DNA of 64,000 nucleotides, taken from NCBI GenBank assembly GCA_009694375.1, contig SHVB01000013.1, positions 1 through 64,000 on the forward strand. The letters are read 5' to 3'. Under the pieces are notes generated by a model. The model worked only from the letters and a program-made list of their open reading frames with translations. It did not search any database and was not told where the DNA came from. The translations under genes were made by a program, and so were the position numbers. This stretch comes from Acidimicrobiia bacterium (GTDB taxonomy: Bacteria; Actinomycetota; Acidimicrobiia; Acidimicrobiales; VFJN01). Position 1 is the first letter of the stretch. Each line of letters opens with the position of its first letter. This document shows positions 16,422 through 25,507 of this stretch, piece after piece.

Positions 16422-18016
16422 TGCCACGCCCCGGCTTTGTCCTAGACGTAGACCGCTCCACGCCACCCATCCTCTTTCACCACGGCGAGACCCTTCGCCT
16501 CGAGCGACTGCCCGCCGGCCGCAGCCGGGTGCTCTATCCCGGCGAGCCGCTTGAAGCCCTCGATGATCCCGACGCCGCCATCCGGCTGGCGCTCGACAAT
16601 CCTCTGGGCGATTCGGCGCCGCTGCGGGCGCTTCTCACGCCCGGCATGAAGCTCACGATCTGCTTCGACGACATCAGCCTGCCCCTCCCCCCCATGCGTC
16701 GACCCGATGTGCGCCAGCGCGTCATCGAAGCGGTCCTCGACCTCGCCGCCGCCGCCGGTGTGGACGACGTGCACCTCATCGCCGCTTTGGCCCTGCACCG
16801 ACGCATGACCGAAGCCGAACTGCGCCATGCCGTGGGCGACCGGGTCTACGACGCCTTTGCCCCCGATGGTCTTCTCTACAACCACGACGCCGAGGACCCC
16901 GACAACCTGCTCTTTATCGGCGAAACCAAGCATGGCGAGGAGGTGGAGATCAACAAGCGAGCCGCCGAGAGCGACCTCATCGTCTACGTGAACATCAACC
17001 TCGTATCCATGGACGGAGGATGGAAGTCAACCGCCACCGGACTGTCGTCCTACAAGTCGTTGCGCCACCACCACAACGTGGCCACGATGCTGCAGTCGCG
17101 CAGTTTCATGGACCGCCACAAAAGCGAACTGCACTCCTCCAACTGGCGCATGGGCGAGGTTCTGAAGAACAGCGGCATCAAGGTGTTCCAGATCGAGACC
17201 ACCCTCAACAACGACACCTTCGGCACCTCAGGACCCATGTCGGTGCTTCAGAAGCGCGAGTGGGAGTGGACCGCCCGTGACCGGGCCAGCTTCGTGGGGA
17301 TGAAGGCGGGCCTTGATCGCCTCCCGGTGAAAGCCCGTCGGAAGATTTTCAACTCGTGGCAGGCCCCCTACGGCATCACCTCGGTACAGGCCGGTGAGGT
17401 GGAAGCCGTGCACGAAGTGACCACCGCCAACGTCTTCAAACAGCAGCTGGTGGAGATACAGGGCCAGACCGACATCCTCACGATGGGGCTTCCGTACATT
17501 TGCCCGTACAACGTGCATTCGATCATGAACCCGATCCTGGTCATGTGCCTCGGCCTCGGGTACTTCTTCAACATGTACCGGGGCAACCCCCTCGTGCGAG
17601 AGGGCGGCGTGTTGATCATGAGCCACCCCACGCCGTGGGAGTTCCACCCGGTTCACCATCCGAGTTACATCGATTTCTTCGAGCAGGTCTTGGCCGATAC
17701 CACCAACCCGCTGGAGATCGAAGCCAAGTACGAGAAGCAGTACGCCGAGGATGAGTGGTACCGCCACCTCTACCGCACCAGCCACGCCTACCACGGCGTC
17801 CACCCGTTCTACATGTGGTACTGGGGAAGCCATGCGCTGTCCCACCTCGGCAAGGTGATCATCGTGGGCGGCGAAGCCCGCTCGGTACGCCGCCTCGGCT
17901 TCACCCCGGCATCTACCCTCAACGATGCCCTGGAGATGGCCGCCGATGTGGTGGGTCGGGATGGCACCATCACCCACCTCCACAACCCGCCCATTGTCAT
18001 GGCCGACGTGGTGTAG
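16421..18016 (+). CDS. LarA-like (lactate racemase domain) protein
   Basis: A 531-residue protein related to the LarA/DUF2088 family, nickel-pincer-cofactor racemases and epimerases. The N-terminal CFDDISLPLPPMRRPDVRQR segment and ALHRRMTEAE (His126, the LarA H108-type residue) are clear, as is a GGWK motif with Lys202, matching the lysine that holds the cofactor in LarA. The second catalytic His normally ten residues before that lysine is not seen; the stretch reads VNINLVSMDGGWK. At 531 residues it is about 100 longer than LarA. No larB, larC or larE lies in the window. It is embedded between the alcohol dehydrogenase and an acyltransferase in a coupled operon, so a lipid or hydroxyacyl substrate is plausible. 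Reaction unknown. Confidence 0.7.
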   Translation: MPRPGFVLDVDRSTPPILFHHGETLRLERLPAGRSRVLYPGEPLEALDDPDAAIRLALDNPLGDSAPLRALLTPGMKLTICFDDISLPLPPMRRPDVRQRVIEAVLDLAAAAGVDDVHLIAALALHRRMTEAELRHAVGDRVYDAFAPDGLLYNHDAEDPDNLLFIGETKHGEEVEINKRAAESDLIVYVNINLVSMDGGWKSTATGLSSYKSLRHHHNVATMLQSRSFMDRHKSELHSSNWRMGEVLKNSGIKVFQIETTLNNDTFGTSGPMSVLQKREWEWTARDRASFVGMKAGLDRLPVKARRKIFNSWQAPYGITSVQAGEVEAVHEVTTANVFKQQLVEIQGQTDILTMGLPYICPYNVHSIMNPILVMCLGLGYFFNMYRGNPLVREGGVLIMSHPTPWEFHPVHHPSYIDFFEQVLADTTNPLEIEAKYEKQYAEDEWYRHLYRTSHAYHGVHPFYMWYWGSHALSHLGKVIIVGGEARSVRRLGFTPASTLNDALEMAADVVGRDGTITHLHNPPIVMADVV

Positions 18017-18020
18017 CGAC

Positions 18021-18929
18021 GTGGTGAACCTGCCCCGGGTGCCAAAACTCCCGTTCCCCTATTCCACCCCCACGGTGCCCGACACCGTCGAGGCGCTTCC
18101 CGCCCCGCGCCGCCTCGGGGCCCACTACCAAACAGACTGGGCTCGCCGTTACCCGGCCCGGTTGGCGCGTGTCGTGTTTCTCGAGGCCGTCTTGCGTCCG
18201 GCGGTGGCCGCTCTCGGTGCCCCCGAACGCGATGGGATCGACCGGCTCGAGGGTCTCACCGCTGGTCCTGTGATCTTCGCCCCCAACCACCACAGCCACC
18301 TCGATACGCCCACCATGCTCACGTCGATCCCGGAGCCGTGGCGGTACAAGATATTCGTAGGGGCCGCCGCCGACTATTTCTTCCGAACCCACCTCAGCGC
18401 GGCGGCGTCGGCCCTGGCCCTCGGAGCCATCCCCATCGAACGTTCCAAGGTAAGTCGTCGTTCCGCCGACGAAGCGGCCGCCTTGATCAACGAGGGCTGG
18501 TCGATGCTCATCTTCCCGGAGGGGGGCCGATCCCCCGACGGCTGGGGCCAACCGTTTCGCGCCGGTGCGGCCTATCTGGCCAACCGCTGCTCGGTCCCGG
18601 TGGTTCCCGTCCATCTCGAGGGCACGGCCAAGATCCTTCGCAAGGGACAGCGGCTGCCTACCCCCACCCACGTGCGCGTCACCTACGGCACCCCCTTGCG
18701 CACCGAGGAGGGGGAGAGCACCACTCGCTTCGCCGAGCGCATCGAGCGATCGGTAGCCGAACTGGCCGACGAAGCCACCACCAACTGGTGGCAATCTCGC
18801 CAGCGGGCCGCGCTCGGCACCACCCCGTCGCTGGCGGGTCCCAATGCTCCGGCATGGCGACGGGCCTGGGCGCTGGGCGATCGATCCCGCAAGCGCCGCC
18901 GCCAAACCCGCCCTTGGCCCAAGCTCTAG
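18021..18929 (+). CDS. PlsC-like 1-acylglycerol-3-phosphate acyltransferase
   Basis: A 302-residue acyltransferase. The acyl-transfer motif NHHSHLD (HX4D type) lies at about residues 91-97, the glycerophosphate-binding FPEGGRSPDGWG in the middle, and VPVVPVHLEG later. It moves an acyl group to a glycerophosphate-type acceptor at the cytoplasmic membrane. The start is one of two adjacent GTG codons (18021 or 18024), 4 bp behind the LarA-like gene, which sets it as the last gene of the reductase operon. The Arg-rich C-terminus (RSRKRRRQTRP) is probably membrane-associated. This gene ties the operon to membrane or storage lipid synthesis. Confidence 0.85.
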   Translation: MVNLPRVPKLPFPYSTPTVPDTVEALPAPRRLGAHYQTDWARRYPARLARVVFLEAVLRPAVAALGAPERDGIDRLEGLTAGPVIFAPNHHSHLDTPTMLTSIPEPWRYKIFVGAAADYFFRTHLSAAASALALGAIPIERSKVSRRSADEAAALINEGWSMLIFPEGGRSPDGWGQPFRAGAAYLANRCSVPVVPVHLEGTAKILRKGQRLPTPTHVRVTYGTPLRTEEGESTTRFAERIERSVAELADEATTNWWQSRQRAALGTTPSLAGPNAPAWRRAWALGDRSRKRRRQTRPWPKL

Positions 18930-18993
18930 GACTACCGTTCCCTGGGTTCACGATGCGGCCCCTGGCGGCCCCCACACCAAAGGACACCAACAG

Positions 18994-19494
18994 ATGGTAA
19001 GACGCGGTCGGTTCGGGTTGCGTTTGGCGACGGTGCTCCTCATGGGGTCGCTGGCGCTCACGGCATGTTCATCGACGGACGAGGGCACCACGGTGACCGT
19101 CACTCACGGCGAGGTGCCCGCCCCCACCCTCGTAGACAACGGGGTACCGGGCAACTCCGTAGGCGATACCCGACTCTGGCGCTTCGACGCCACCGACGAG
19201 GAGGGTGAAATGGTGCACACCGATTGGGTGATGACCACCACCGCCTTGGATGTAGCCCCCGATGGGTTCGAATCGCGCGTCGCTACCGGCGTGTTCGCCT
19301 TCGGTGATGTGTCGAACCAGTTGATTCTCGAAGGCGCCGCCTTCTACCCCGCCGCCGGAGCCACCCTGAAGCCCTCCTCGTCCACCATTCGATCCATCAT
19401 CGGCGGGTCCGGCACCTACGCCGGAGCTACCGGGTGGGTGAAGTCCACTCACCTCGCCGACGGCACGTGGACCCACGTGTTCCACATCCAATAG
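18994..19494 (+). CDS. Lipoprotein with allene-oxide-cyclase-like barrel
   Basis: A 166-residue exported protein. The signal peptide ends in the lipobox LTAC (Cys25). The mature part is all beta, with the C-terminal pattern SIIGGSGTYAGATGWVKST characteristic of the allene oxide cyclase/dirigent-like barrel, usually a small-ligand-binding fold. The ATG at 18994 is chosen because a typical n-region (MVRRGRFG) begins there; an AGGA lies 10-15 bases upstream. It follows the acyltransferase by 64 bp on the same strand and may belong to the same transcript. Ligand unknown. Confidence 0.8.
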   Translation: MVRRGRFGLRLATVLLMGSLALTACSSTDEGTTVTVTHGEVPAPTLVDNGVPGNSVGDTRLWRFDATDEEGEMVHTDWVMTTTALDVAPDGFESRVATGVFAFGDVSNQLILEGAAFYPAAGATLKPSSSTIRSIIGGSGTYAGATGWVKSTHLADGTWTHVFHIQ

Positions 19495-19512
19495 CGCCCA
19501 TTCCCGAAGCGG

Positions 19513-20244
19513 TCAGTCCACCAGACGCATACCGGTAGGGGCGATGCTGCGCTCGGCCATCGGCAGGTCCACCACAAACTCGGTGCGATGGGCCGGAAAT
19601 ACGTGCTCGGACAGCAACACCGGTCGGCCGGCGGGGGTAGACGTGATCCGTTCGCAGCGCAGCACCGGTGATCCGACCGGCACCTTCAGCAAGCCCGCAT
19701 CGCTCGCACTCACCACAGCGGCCCCGATGGTCTGCACGGCCCCGCCCAACGGCTCCGAGAGGAGTTCATAGAACGGGGCGCGCTCCACGTCGGAGCGCGA
19801 CAGCGACGCCCCGAGTTCCTCCGGGCACCACACCGTGACCCGAGCAAACGGTTCGCCGTCGGCGAGGTTCAGTCGCCGCACCTCGAGCACGGTTGGGCTC
19901 ACCAACACCGCGGCCACATGCGCCGGTGCGGTCACGAAGCCGAAGTCCAGGATGCGACGTTCGGAATGCACTCCCGAGGCTGTGAGTTGCGCCTCAATCG
20001 TCCCGAGCCGCCCGAGCGACTGTCGCAGGGGATCCACCGCCACGAACCACCCGAACCCTTGTCGGGCATCCACGAGGCCATCGGATCTGAGGAGTTCCAG
20101 CGCCCGGCGGATAGTTACCCGACTGGCCCCGTAGTGCCCGGAGAGATCAGCCTCGCTCGGCAGCGTGCGGCCGAGGGCAAACTCTCCGGCCGCCACCCGG
20201 TGACGCAGTTGGTCAGCGATGGTTCGATAGCGGATCTGGCGCAC
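19513..20244 (-). CDS. GntR/HutC family transcriptional regulator
   Basis: A 243-residue regulator with an N-terminal winged helix (YRTIADQLRHRVAAGEF, then SEADLSGHYGASRVTIRRAL) and a C-terminal UTRA ligand domain. The frame is open upstream to ATG-like codons that overlap the divergent aconitase start; the GTG at 20244 is preferred because the family homology begins at its third residue and it leaves a 46-bp promoter region. An ATAC-TT-GTAT palindrome lies in that region. HutC-type proteins respond to small metabolites; control of the aconitase gene is inferred from position. Confidence 0.85.
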   Translation of the reverse strand: MRQIRYRTIADQLRHRVAAGEFALGRTLPSEADLSGHYGASRVTIRRALELLRSDGLVDARQGFGWFVAVDPLRQSLGRLGTIEAQLTASGVHSERRILDFGFVTAPAHVAAVLVSPTVLEVRRLNLADGEPFARVTVWCPEELGASLSRSDVERAPFYELLSEPLGGAVQTIGAAVVSASDAGLLKVPVGSPVLRCERITSTPAGRPVLLSEHVFPAHRTEFVVDLPMAERSIAPTGMRLVD

Positions 20245-20251
20245 TTGTCCT

Positions 20252-20261
20252 ATACTTGTAT
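20252..20261. promoter_or_regulatory. Palindrome in the gntR-aconitase spacer
   Basis: ATAC-TT-GTAT, a short symmetric element in the 46-bp divergent spacer. It is a candidate GntR/HutC operator; the arms are short, so the call is tentative. Confidence 0.4.
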
Positions 20262-20290
20262 CTTCTATTGGACGACGCAAGAGGCCCGCC

Positions 20291-22573
20291 ATGTCTGCCG
20301 AACCCATCTCCTCCACCACCCCGCTGTCGCTGGTCGAGGAGGTCTACGCCCGCCTTCCCGAGCGCGTGGCCATCGCCCGGGAGCGGCTGGGCCGGAGCCT
20401 CACGCTGACCGAGAAAACTCTCGTCAACCACCTCCGAGACGCGCAGGAAGACATCAGCCGCGGGATCACCTACAACAACTTCGACCCCGACCGCGTCGCC
20501 ATGCAGGACGCCACGGCCCAGATGGCGCTCCTGCAGTTCATGACCGCCGGCCTGCCGCAGGTCGCGGTGCCCTCCACGGTGCACTGCGATCACTTGATCC
20601 AGGCCCGAGCAGGGGCCAACATCGATCTGAGCTTTGCCCTCGACATCAACAGCGAGGTCTACGCCTTCCTCCGCACTGTGTCGGCCAAATACGGCATCGG
20701 CTTCTGGAAACCGGGCAGCGGGATCATCCACCAGGTCGTCCTCGAAAACTACGCGTTCCCCGGCGGCATGATGATCGGCACCGACAGCCACACGCCCAAC
20801 GCCGGCGGCCTCGGCATGGTCGCCATCGGCGTGGGTGGCGCCGACGCCGTCGACGTGATGACGGGCTTCCCGTTCAACGTGCGCTGGCCCAAGCTGATCG
20901 GCGTACACCTCACCGGCTCGCTGAGCGGGTGGTCCAGCCCGAAGGACATCATCCTCAAGGTCGCCGAGGTGCTCACGGTGAGCGGCGGCACCGGCGCCAT
21001 CATCGAGTACTTCGGCCCGGGGGCGGACACGATCACCGCCACCGGCAAGGCCACCGTCTGCAACATGGGCGCCGAGATCGGCGCCACCACGTCGATCTTC
21101 GGGTACGACGACAACATGGCCGCCTACCTCCGGGCCACCGGACGGGCCGCCATCGCCGACACGGCCGACGGCGTCGCCGCGGACCTGCGCCACGACGACG
21201 AGGTGCTGGCCAACCCGTCCGCCTACTTCGACCAAGTGATCGAGATCGACCTCGATCAGCTCGGCCCGATGATCAACGGCCCCCACTCCCCCGATCGCGC
21301 CCACCAGCTCGCCGACCTCGGGGCCACCGCCACCGCAGAGGGGTGGCCGCTCGAGATCTCTTCCGCCCTCATCGGCTCGTGCACGAACTCCTCCTATGAA
21401 GACATCACCCGCGCCGCGTCCATCGCTCGCCAGGCCTCGGCCAAGGGGCTGCGGGCCAAGACGCAACTGCTCATCACTCCCGGCTCCGAACAGACCCGCG
21501 CCACCATCGAACGCGACGGCCTGCTCGCCGACCTCGAGGCCATCGGTGGCACCGTGCTGGCCAATGCCTGTGGGCCCTGTATCGGCCAGTGGGACCGGAC
21601 CGACCTCGACACGTCGAAGCTGAACACGATCGTGAACAGTTACAACCGCAACTTCCCCAAGCGCAACGACGGCAACGCCAACACGCTCAGTTTCGTCACC
21701 AGCCCCGACACCGTCATTGCCCTGGCCCTGGCCGGCACACTCGACTTCGATCCCCGCAGCGACACGCTCACCAACGATGCCGGTGAGGCGGTGCGCCTCG
21801 ACCCACCCGTGGGCCAGGCCCTACCCGCCGCCGGTTTTGATCCCGGCGAGGAAACTTTCCAGGCCCCTCCTGCGGATCGCTCCGGCATCGAGGTCGTGGT
21901 GAACCCCCAGAGCGACCGCCTGCAACTCCTCGACGCCTTCGAGCCCTGGGACGGCGAGGACTACGTCGATCTCCCCGTGCTGATGAAGGCGCAGGGCAAG
22001 TGCACCACCGACCACATCTCCGCCGCCGGCCCCTGGCTCAAGTACCGGGGCCACCTCGAGAACATCTCGGGCAACCTCTACCTCGGGGCCATCAACGCCT
22101 ACACCGGCGAGGCCGGCACCGGGAAGGACCCGCTCGACGGCGAGACCCGCACGTTCCCCGAGATCGCCCAGCGCCTCCACGAGGCCGGCGTCGGCTGGGT
22201 GGCGATCGGCGACCAGAACATGGGCGAGGGAAGTTCCCGCGAGCACGCCGCCATGGAGCCGCGCTTCCGCAACGGCAAGGTGATCCTGTGTCGCTCGTTC
22301 GCTCGTATCCACGAGACGAACCTGAAGAAGCAGGGTCTCCTCCCGCTGACCTTCGCCGATCCGGCCACCTACGACCAGATCGGCGAGGACGACAAGATCA
22401 GCGTGCTCGGCCTCGCCTCGCTGGCGCCGGACACACCCGTCCAGTGCCGGATCACCAAGCCCGACGGCAGCACGATCGACTTCCAGGCCAACCAGACCTT
22501 CAGCCCCGAGCAGATCGAGTGGTTCAAGGCCGGTGGCGCCCTCAACATCATCCGCCAAACGCAACTCGGCTGA
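20291..22573 (+). CDS. Aconitate hydratase, mitochondrial type
   Basis: A 760-residue aconitase carrying all expected signatures: HCDHLIQA, the TDSHTPNAGGLG stretch, and the three [4Fe-4S] cysteines in GSCTNSS and ACGPCIGQW. The swivel domain has KCTTDHISAAGPWLKYRGHL and the GEGSSREHAA motif. Length and sequence style are those of the mitochondrial-like group rather than the longer AcnA/IRP1 type. It interconverts citrate and isocitrate in the cytoplasm; citrate synthase lies 4 kb downstream on the same strand. Expression is probably controlled by the divergent GntR regulator. Confidence 0.95.
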   Translation: MSAEPISSTTPLSLVEEVYARLPERVAIARERLGRSLTLTEKTLVNHLRDAQEDISRGITYNNFDPDRVAMQDATAQMALLQFMTAGLPQVAVPSTVHCDHLIQARAGANIDLSFALDINSEVYAFLRTVSAKYGIGFWKPGSGIIHQVVLENYAFPGGMMIGTDSHTPNAGGLGMVAIGVGGADAVDVMTGFPFNVRWPKLIGVHLTGSLSGWSSPKDIILKVAEVLTVSGGTGAIIEYFGPGADTITATGKATVCNMGAEIGATTSIFGYDDNMAAYLRATGRAAIADTADGVAADLRHDDEVLANPSAYFDQVIEIDLDQLGPMINGPHSPDRAHQLADLGATATAEGWPLEISSALIGSCTNSSYEDITRAASIARQASAKGLRAKTQLLITPGSEQTRATIERDGLLADLEAIGGTVLANACGPCIGQWDRTDLDTSKLNTIVNSYNRNFPKRNDGNANTLSFVTSPDTVIALALAGTLDFDPRSDTLTNDAGEAVRLDPPVGQALPAAGFDPGEETFQAPPADRSGIEVVVNPQSDRLQLLDAFEPWDGEDYVDLPVLMKAQGKCTTDHISAAGPWLKYRGHLENISGNLYLGAINAYTGEAGTGKDPLDGETRTFPEIAQRLHEAGVGWVAIGDQNMGEGSSREHAAMEPRFRNGKVILCRSFARIHETNLKKQGLLPLTFADPATYDQIGEDDKISVLGLASLAPDTPVQCRITKPDGSTIDFQANQTFSPEQIEWFKAGGALNIIRQTQLG

Positions 22574-22576
22574 GCG

Positions 22577-22939
22577 ATGCTCATCGGCATCGACCACGTG
22601 CAGCTCGCCATGCCGGCGGGCGGCGAAGACCGAGCCGAGGCGTTCTACGCGGGCCTGCTCGGGCTGACGCGCGTGCCGAAGCCGGAGCCACTGGCGGCAC
22701 GCGGCGGCTGCTGGTTCCAGGGGCCGGGCGTCGAGGTCCACCTCGGCGTCGAGGACCCGTTCGCGCCCGCCCGCAAGACCCACCCCGCCTTCCGGGTGCG
22801 CGGCTACGACGCGCTGCTGTCGGCGCTGCGCTCGTCCGGGACCGAGGTGCGCCCTGCCACCGCACTCCCCGGCGTCCGCCGCGCCCACGTCGACGATCCC
22901 TTCGGTAACCGCCTCGAGCTCATCGCCGCTGAGCCCTAG
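22577..22939 (+). CDS. VOC superfamily (glyoxalase/dioxygenase-like) protein
   Basis: A 120-residue single VOC domain. The N-terminal GIDHVQLAMPAG provides His as first metal ligand, and the C-terminal VDDPFGNRLELI provides the closing Glu, the pattern of glyoxalase and extradiol-dioxygenase relatives. It starts 3 bp after the aconitase stop, so the two are cotranscribed. Its stop codon shares CTAG with the stop of the convergent gene. Substrate unknown. Confidence 0.85.
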   Translation: MLIGIDHVQLAMPAGGEDRAEAFYAGLLGLTRVPKPEPLAARGGCWFQGPGVEVHLGVEDPFAPARKTHPAFRVRGYDALLSALRSSGTEVRPATALPGVRRAHVDDPFGNRLELIAAEP

Positions 22940-24393
22940 TCGGTGCCGGGGCGGCGGGCGGCTTCGTCGCGATCCTTGACCTTGCCGCCGGGGTACGTCT
23001 GGGCGAGCTCCTCGGCCGTGGGCGTGCGCTGCTCGCGTGCCTCCGCGGGGAGCAGTTTGGTGATGGCCTTCATGATCTTCTTGGTATCGGCGTCGGGCGA
23101 CTCACCCTTCAGGCCGCCGACGGGCTTGCCCACGGTGATCGTGATGGTCGGCGGGTTCCCGATGGCGAGGAGGTTGGGCAGGCGCTCGCGGCGGGGCCAC
23201 ACCTTCTCGGTGCCCCACAGCCCGACCGGGATCACTGGTGCGCCTGTCATGGCGGCCAGTTTGGCGGCCCCCCAGCGACCCTTGAGTACCGGGTCGAAGA
23301 AGGCTGGCCCGCGCGGGATCGTGCCCTCGGGCATGAGCGCGACGAGTTCGCCGGCGGCAAGGGCGGCGGCCGCCTCGGACAGCGGTTCGTCGGATCCGGT
23401 GCCGCGCTCGACACGGATGCCTCCCATGGCCTTAGCCAGTTGGCCCACGATCGGCGCGTCGAACACCTCTTTCTTGCCCAGGAAGCGCACCGGGCGGCCG
23501 CGCTTGGCCAGGGCAACGGCCATAGCCAGCGGGTCGAAATAACTGCGGTGGTTACCCACCACGATCGCCGGCCCGGTGGCGGGGATGTTCGATACACCGG
23601 CGATGTCGAAGCGGGCATAGGGGATGAGTTCAGGCCGCAGGAGGGCCAGCACCGCCTGCTGGGGCTCGATGCCCAGCACCGGAAGCTTGGGCACACCAGC
23701 GGGGACGTCGAGGTGCACCATCGGCCACCGCCGCACCAGAGCCACCATGGCGAGACGGGGATCCGGATTCACCACCACAGGGTGCGTGACTGCCGAAAGC
23801 ATCGGGATGTCGTAGTAGCTGTCGGAGTACGCCCAGCTCTCGGTCAGCGACACCCCAGCGTCCGTGGCCCACGCCTGGATGGCCCTCAGTTTGCCCCGGC
23901 CCCACACGAACTCACCGTCGAGCGTGCCGTCGTACACGCCGTCCTTCTCGCCGTACCGGGTGGCCACGACGGCATCGAAACCCAACGCCTCCGCTAGTGG
24001 CTTCACGAGGTCATACGGCGTCGTCGTCGCGAGCACGAGCGGGCGGCCGGCGGCACGGTGCTCCTCGAAGATCGGCCGGGCGAACGGCTGCAGGCTGGCG
24101 GCCAGCCCTTCGGCGGCGAGTTGACCCGCCTCCTGCACCTGCTCGCGCACCCATCCCGAGGCGAACCGAACGGCCCGCTTGGTGACCTCCATCGAGGGCC
24201 GATTCTCCCCAAAGAGGTCATACATCCGATAGACGACCCCCTCGCCGGGGATGGATCGATCAGTGACGCCCGCCTGCTTCAAGGCCTCCCCGATGATCGG
24301 CCCCGATGCCCCCCGCAAGAGGGTCCGGTCCAGATCGAAAAAGGCCGCACCGGAGACTCCCACCGAGCCGACGGTACTGGGTTCGGTTACCAC
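22936..24393 (-). CDS. HAD-IB hydrolase fused to PlsC-like acyltransferase
   Basis: A protein of about 485 residues in two parts. The first has the HAD-IB motifs: FFDLDRTLL (canonical DxDxT), LATTTPYDLVKPLA and YSDSYYDIPML. The second is a PlsC acyltransferase with VVGNHRSYFDP (HX4D) and ALMPEGTIPRG. Such fusions occur in actinobacterial phospholipid synthesis, combining acyl transfer to lysophosphatidate with a phosphatase-like domain. Start choice is uncertain: the GTG at 24393 is used because HAD homology begins 16 residues later, while an upstream GTG at 24468 would add 25 residues. The last 60 residues are charged and possibly disordered. Confidence 0.85.
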   Translation of the reverse strand: MVTEPSTVGSVGVSGAAFFDLDRTLLRGASGPIIGEALKQAGVTDRSIPGEGVVYRMYDLFGENRPSMEVTKRAVRFASGWVREQVQEAGQLAAEGLAASLQPFARPIFEEHRAAGRPLVLATTTPYDLVKPLAEALGFDAVVATRYGEKDGVYDGTLDGEFVWGRGKLRAIQAWATDAGVSLTESWAYSDSYYDIPMLSAVTHPVVVNPDPRLAMVALVRRWPMVHLDVPAGVPKLPVLGIEPQQAVLALLRPELIPYARFDIAGVSNIPATGPAIVVGNHRSYFDPLAMAVALAKRGRPVRFLGKKEVFDAPIVGQLAKAMGGIRVERGTGSDEPLSEAAAALAAGELVALMPEGTIPRGPAFFDPVLKGRWGAAKLAAMTGAPVIPVGLWGTEKVWPRRERLPNLLAIGNPPTITITVGKPVGGLKGESPDADTKKIMKAITKLLPAEAREQRTPTAEELAQTYPGGKVKDRDEAARRPGTD

Positions 24394-24550
24394 GCGGCAA
24401 CGCTGGCCCGGGGGAAGGACCAGCGTTCCGCTGCTTGCGAGGGGCCAACCGGGGGGGATTGGCCACACCTCGCTGAGGCGCCTTCGGGGGGGAAGGTGCT
24501 GCCTCTGATGACCACCAGCCTAAACCCTCGCGAGCGATTCGGCAAACAGG

Positions 24551-24568
24551 TACTACAGATACGTAGTA
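24551..24568. promoter_or_regulatory. LysR-type palindrome upstream of the LysR gene
   Basis: TACTAC-N6-GTAGTA, an interrupted palindrome with the T-N11-A core expected of LysR regulators, 12 bp before the LysR ATG. It suggests autoregulation, and possibly control of the divergent HAD-acyltransferase gene. Confidence 0.6.
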
Positions 24569-24580
24569 TCATTATTACCG

Positions 24581-25507
24581 ATGGACTTTCGTCAACTCGC
24601 CGCCTTGGTCGCCGTATCGGAGACCGGCAGTTTTTCGGGAGCCGCCCGCGCCCTGCACACCGTCCAATCCAACATCTCCACCCACATCGCCCACCTCGAA
24701 CGCGAACTCGGCGCCCCCCTCGTGGATCGCCGCAGCGGCGAACTCACCGCCGAGGGCAAGATAGCCCTCCAGCGGGCCCGCCATGTGCAGCAGGAACTCG
24801 AAGCCCTCCGCGACGACGTAGCGGCGATGGGCGCCGAGGTCGTCGGCAGCGTGCGCCTCGGGTGCATCGGAACCGTTGCCCGTTGGCTCATACCCCTCGT
24901 GCTGGAGAGCGTCAGCGCCGCCCATCCGAAGGTGCGGGTGGTGGTGGTAGATGCCACCACCACATCGCTGGTACCCCAACTCATCGCGGGTGACATCGAC
25001 CTCGCCGTGCTCAGTATCCCCACCCTGGACAACGATCTGGTGGACGAAGCGCTCTTCGAGGAGGACCGCATCGTCATTGCCCCCGACCAGCACCCCCTCG
25101 CCCAACTCACGCGGGTGTCCATCGCCGACCTCGCGGCCTACGAACTGCTCCTCGGTCCACCGGGGACGGCCTTCCGCGACGAGTTGGATGCCGAGGCCGC
25201 CAGCGCCGGCGTAGTGCTGCGCCCGCAGGCCGAGGTAGACGGCCTGCGCCTCATCGCCACCCTCGCCTTCCAGGGCTACGGAGCGGCCATCGTGCCCGCC
25301 ACCGCCGCGCCCCGCTGGCTCGAGGGGAAGTGGAAACGCGTGTCGGTAGACGGACTACCCCGCCGCCACGTGGGCCTGGCCCAGCGGCGCCGGGGGCGGC
25401 CGTCGGCCCCGGTACGAGCGTTGCGCGAGTCGCTAATCGACGTGGTGCAAAACCAGGGCCCCGCCATGGAGGGTGTACACCCTCTCGCCCCCCGGGTAAC
25501 GCCGTGA
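24581..25507 (+). CDS. LysR family transcriptional regulator
   Basis: A 308-residue LysR protein with the N-terminal winged helix (residues 1-60; SFSGAARALHTVQSNISTHI) and the two-lobed effector domain from about residue 90 to 290. The following carboxyltransferase gene starts inside its stop codon (GTGA), an unusual arrangement for a regulator and its target, and implies they are translated from one message. The effector is unknown; an acyl-CoA or carboxylic acid would fit the neighbour. Confidence 0.92.
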   Translation: MDFRQLAALVAVSETGSFSGAARALHTVQSNISTHIAHLERELGAPLVDRRSGELTAEGKIALQRARHVQQELEALRDDVAAMGAEVVGSVRLGCIGTVARWLIPLVLESVSAAHPKVRVVVVDATTTSLVPQLIAGDIDLAVLSIPTLDNDLVDEALFEEDRIVIAPDQHPLAQLTRVSIADLAAYELLLGPPGTAFRDELDAEAASAGVVLRPQAEVDGLRLIATLAFQGYGAAIVPATAAPRWLEGKWKRVSVDGLPRRHVGLAQRRRGRPSAPVRALRESLIDVVQNQGPAMEGVHPLAPRVTP

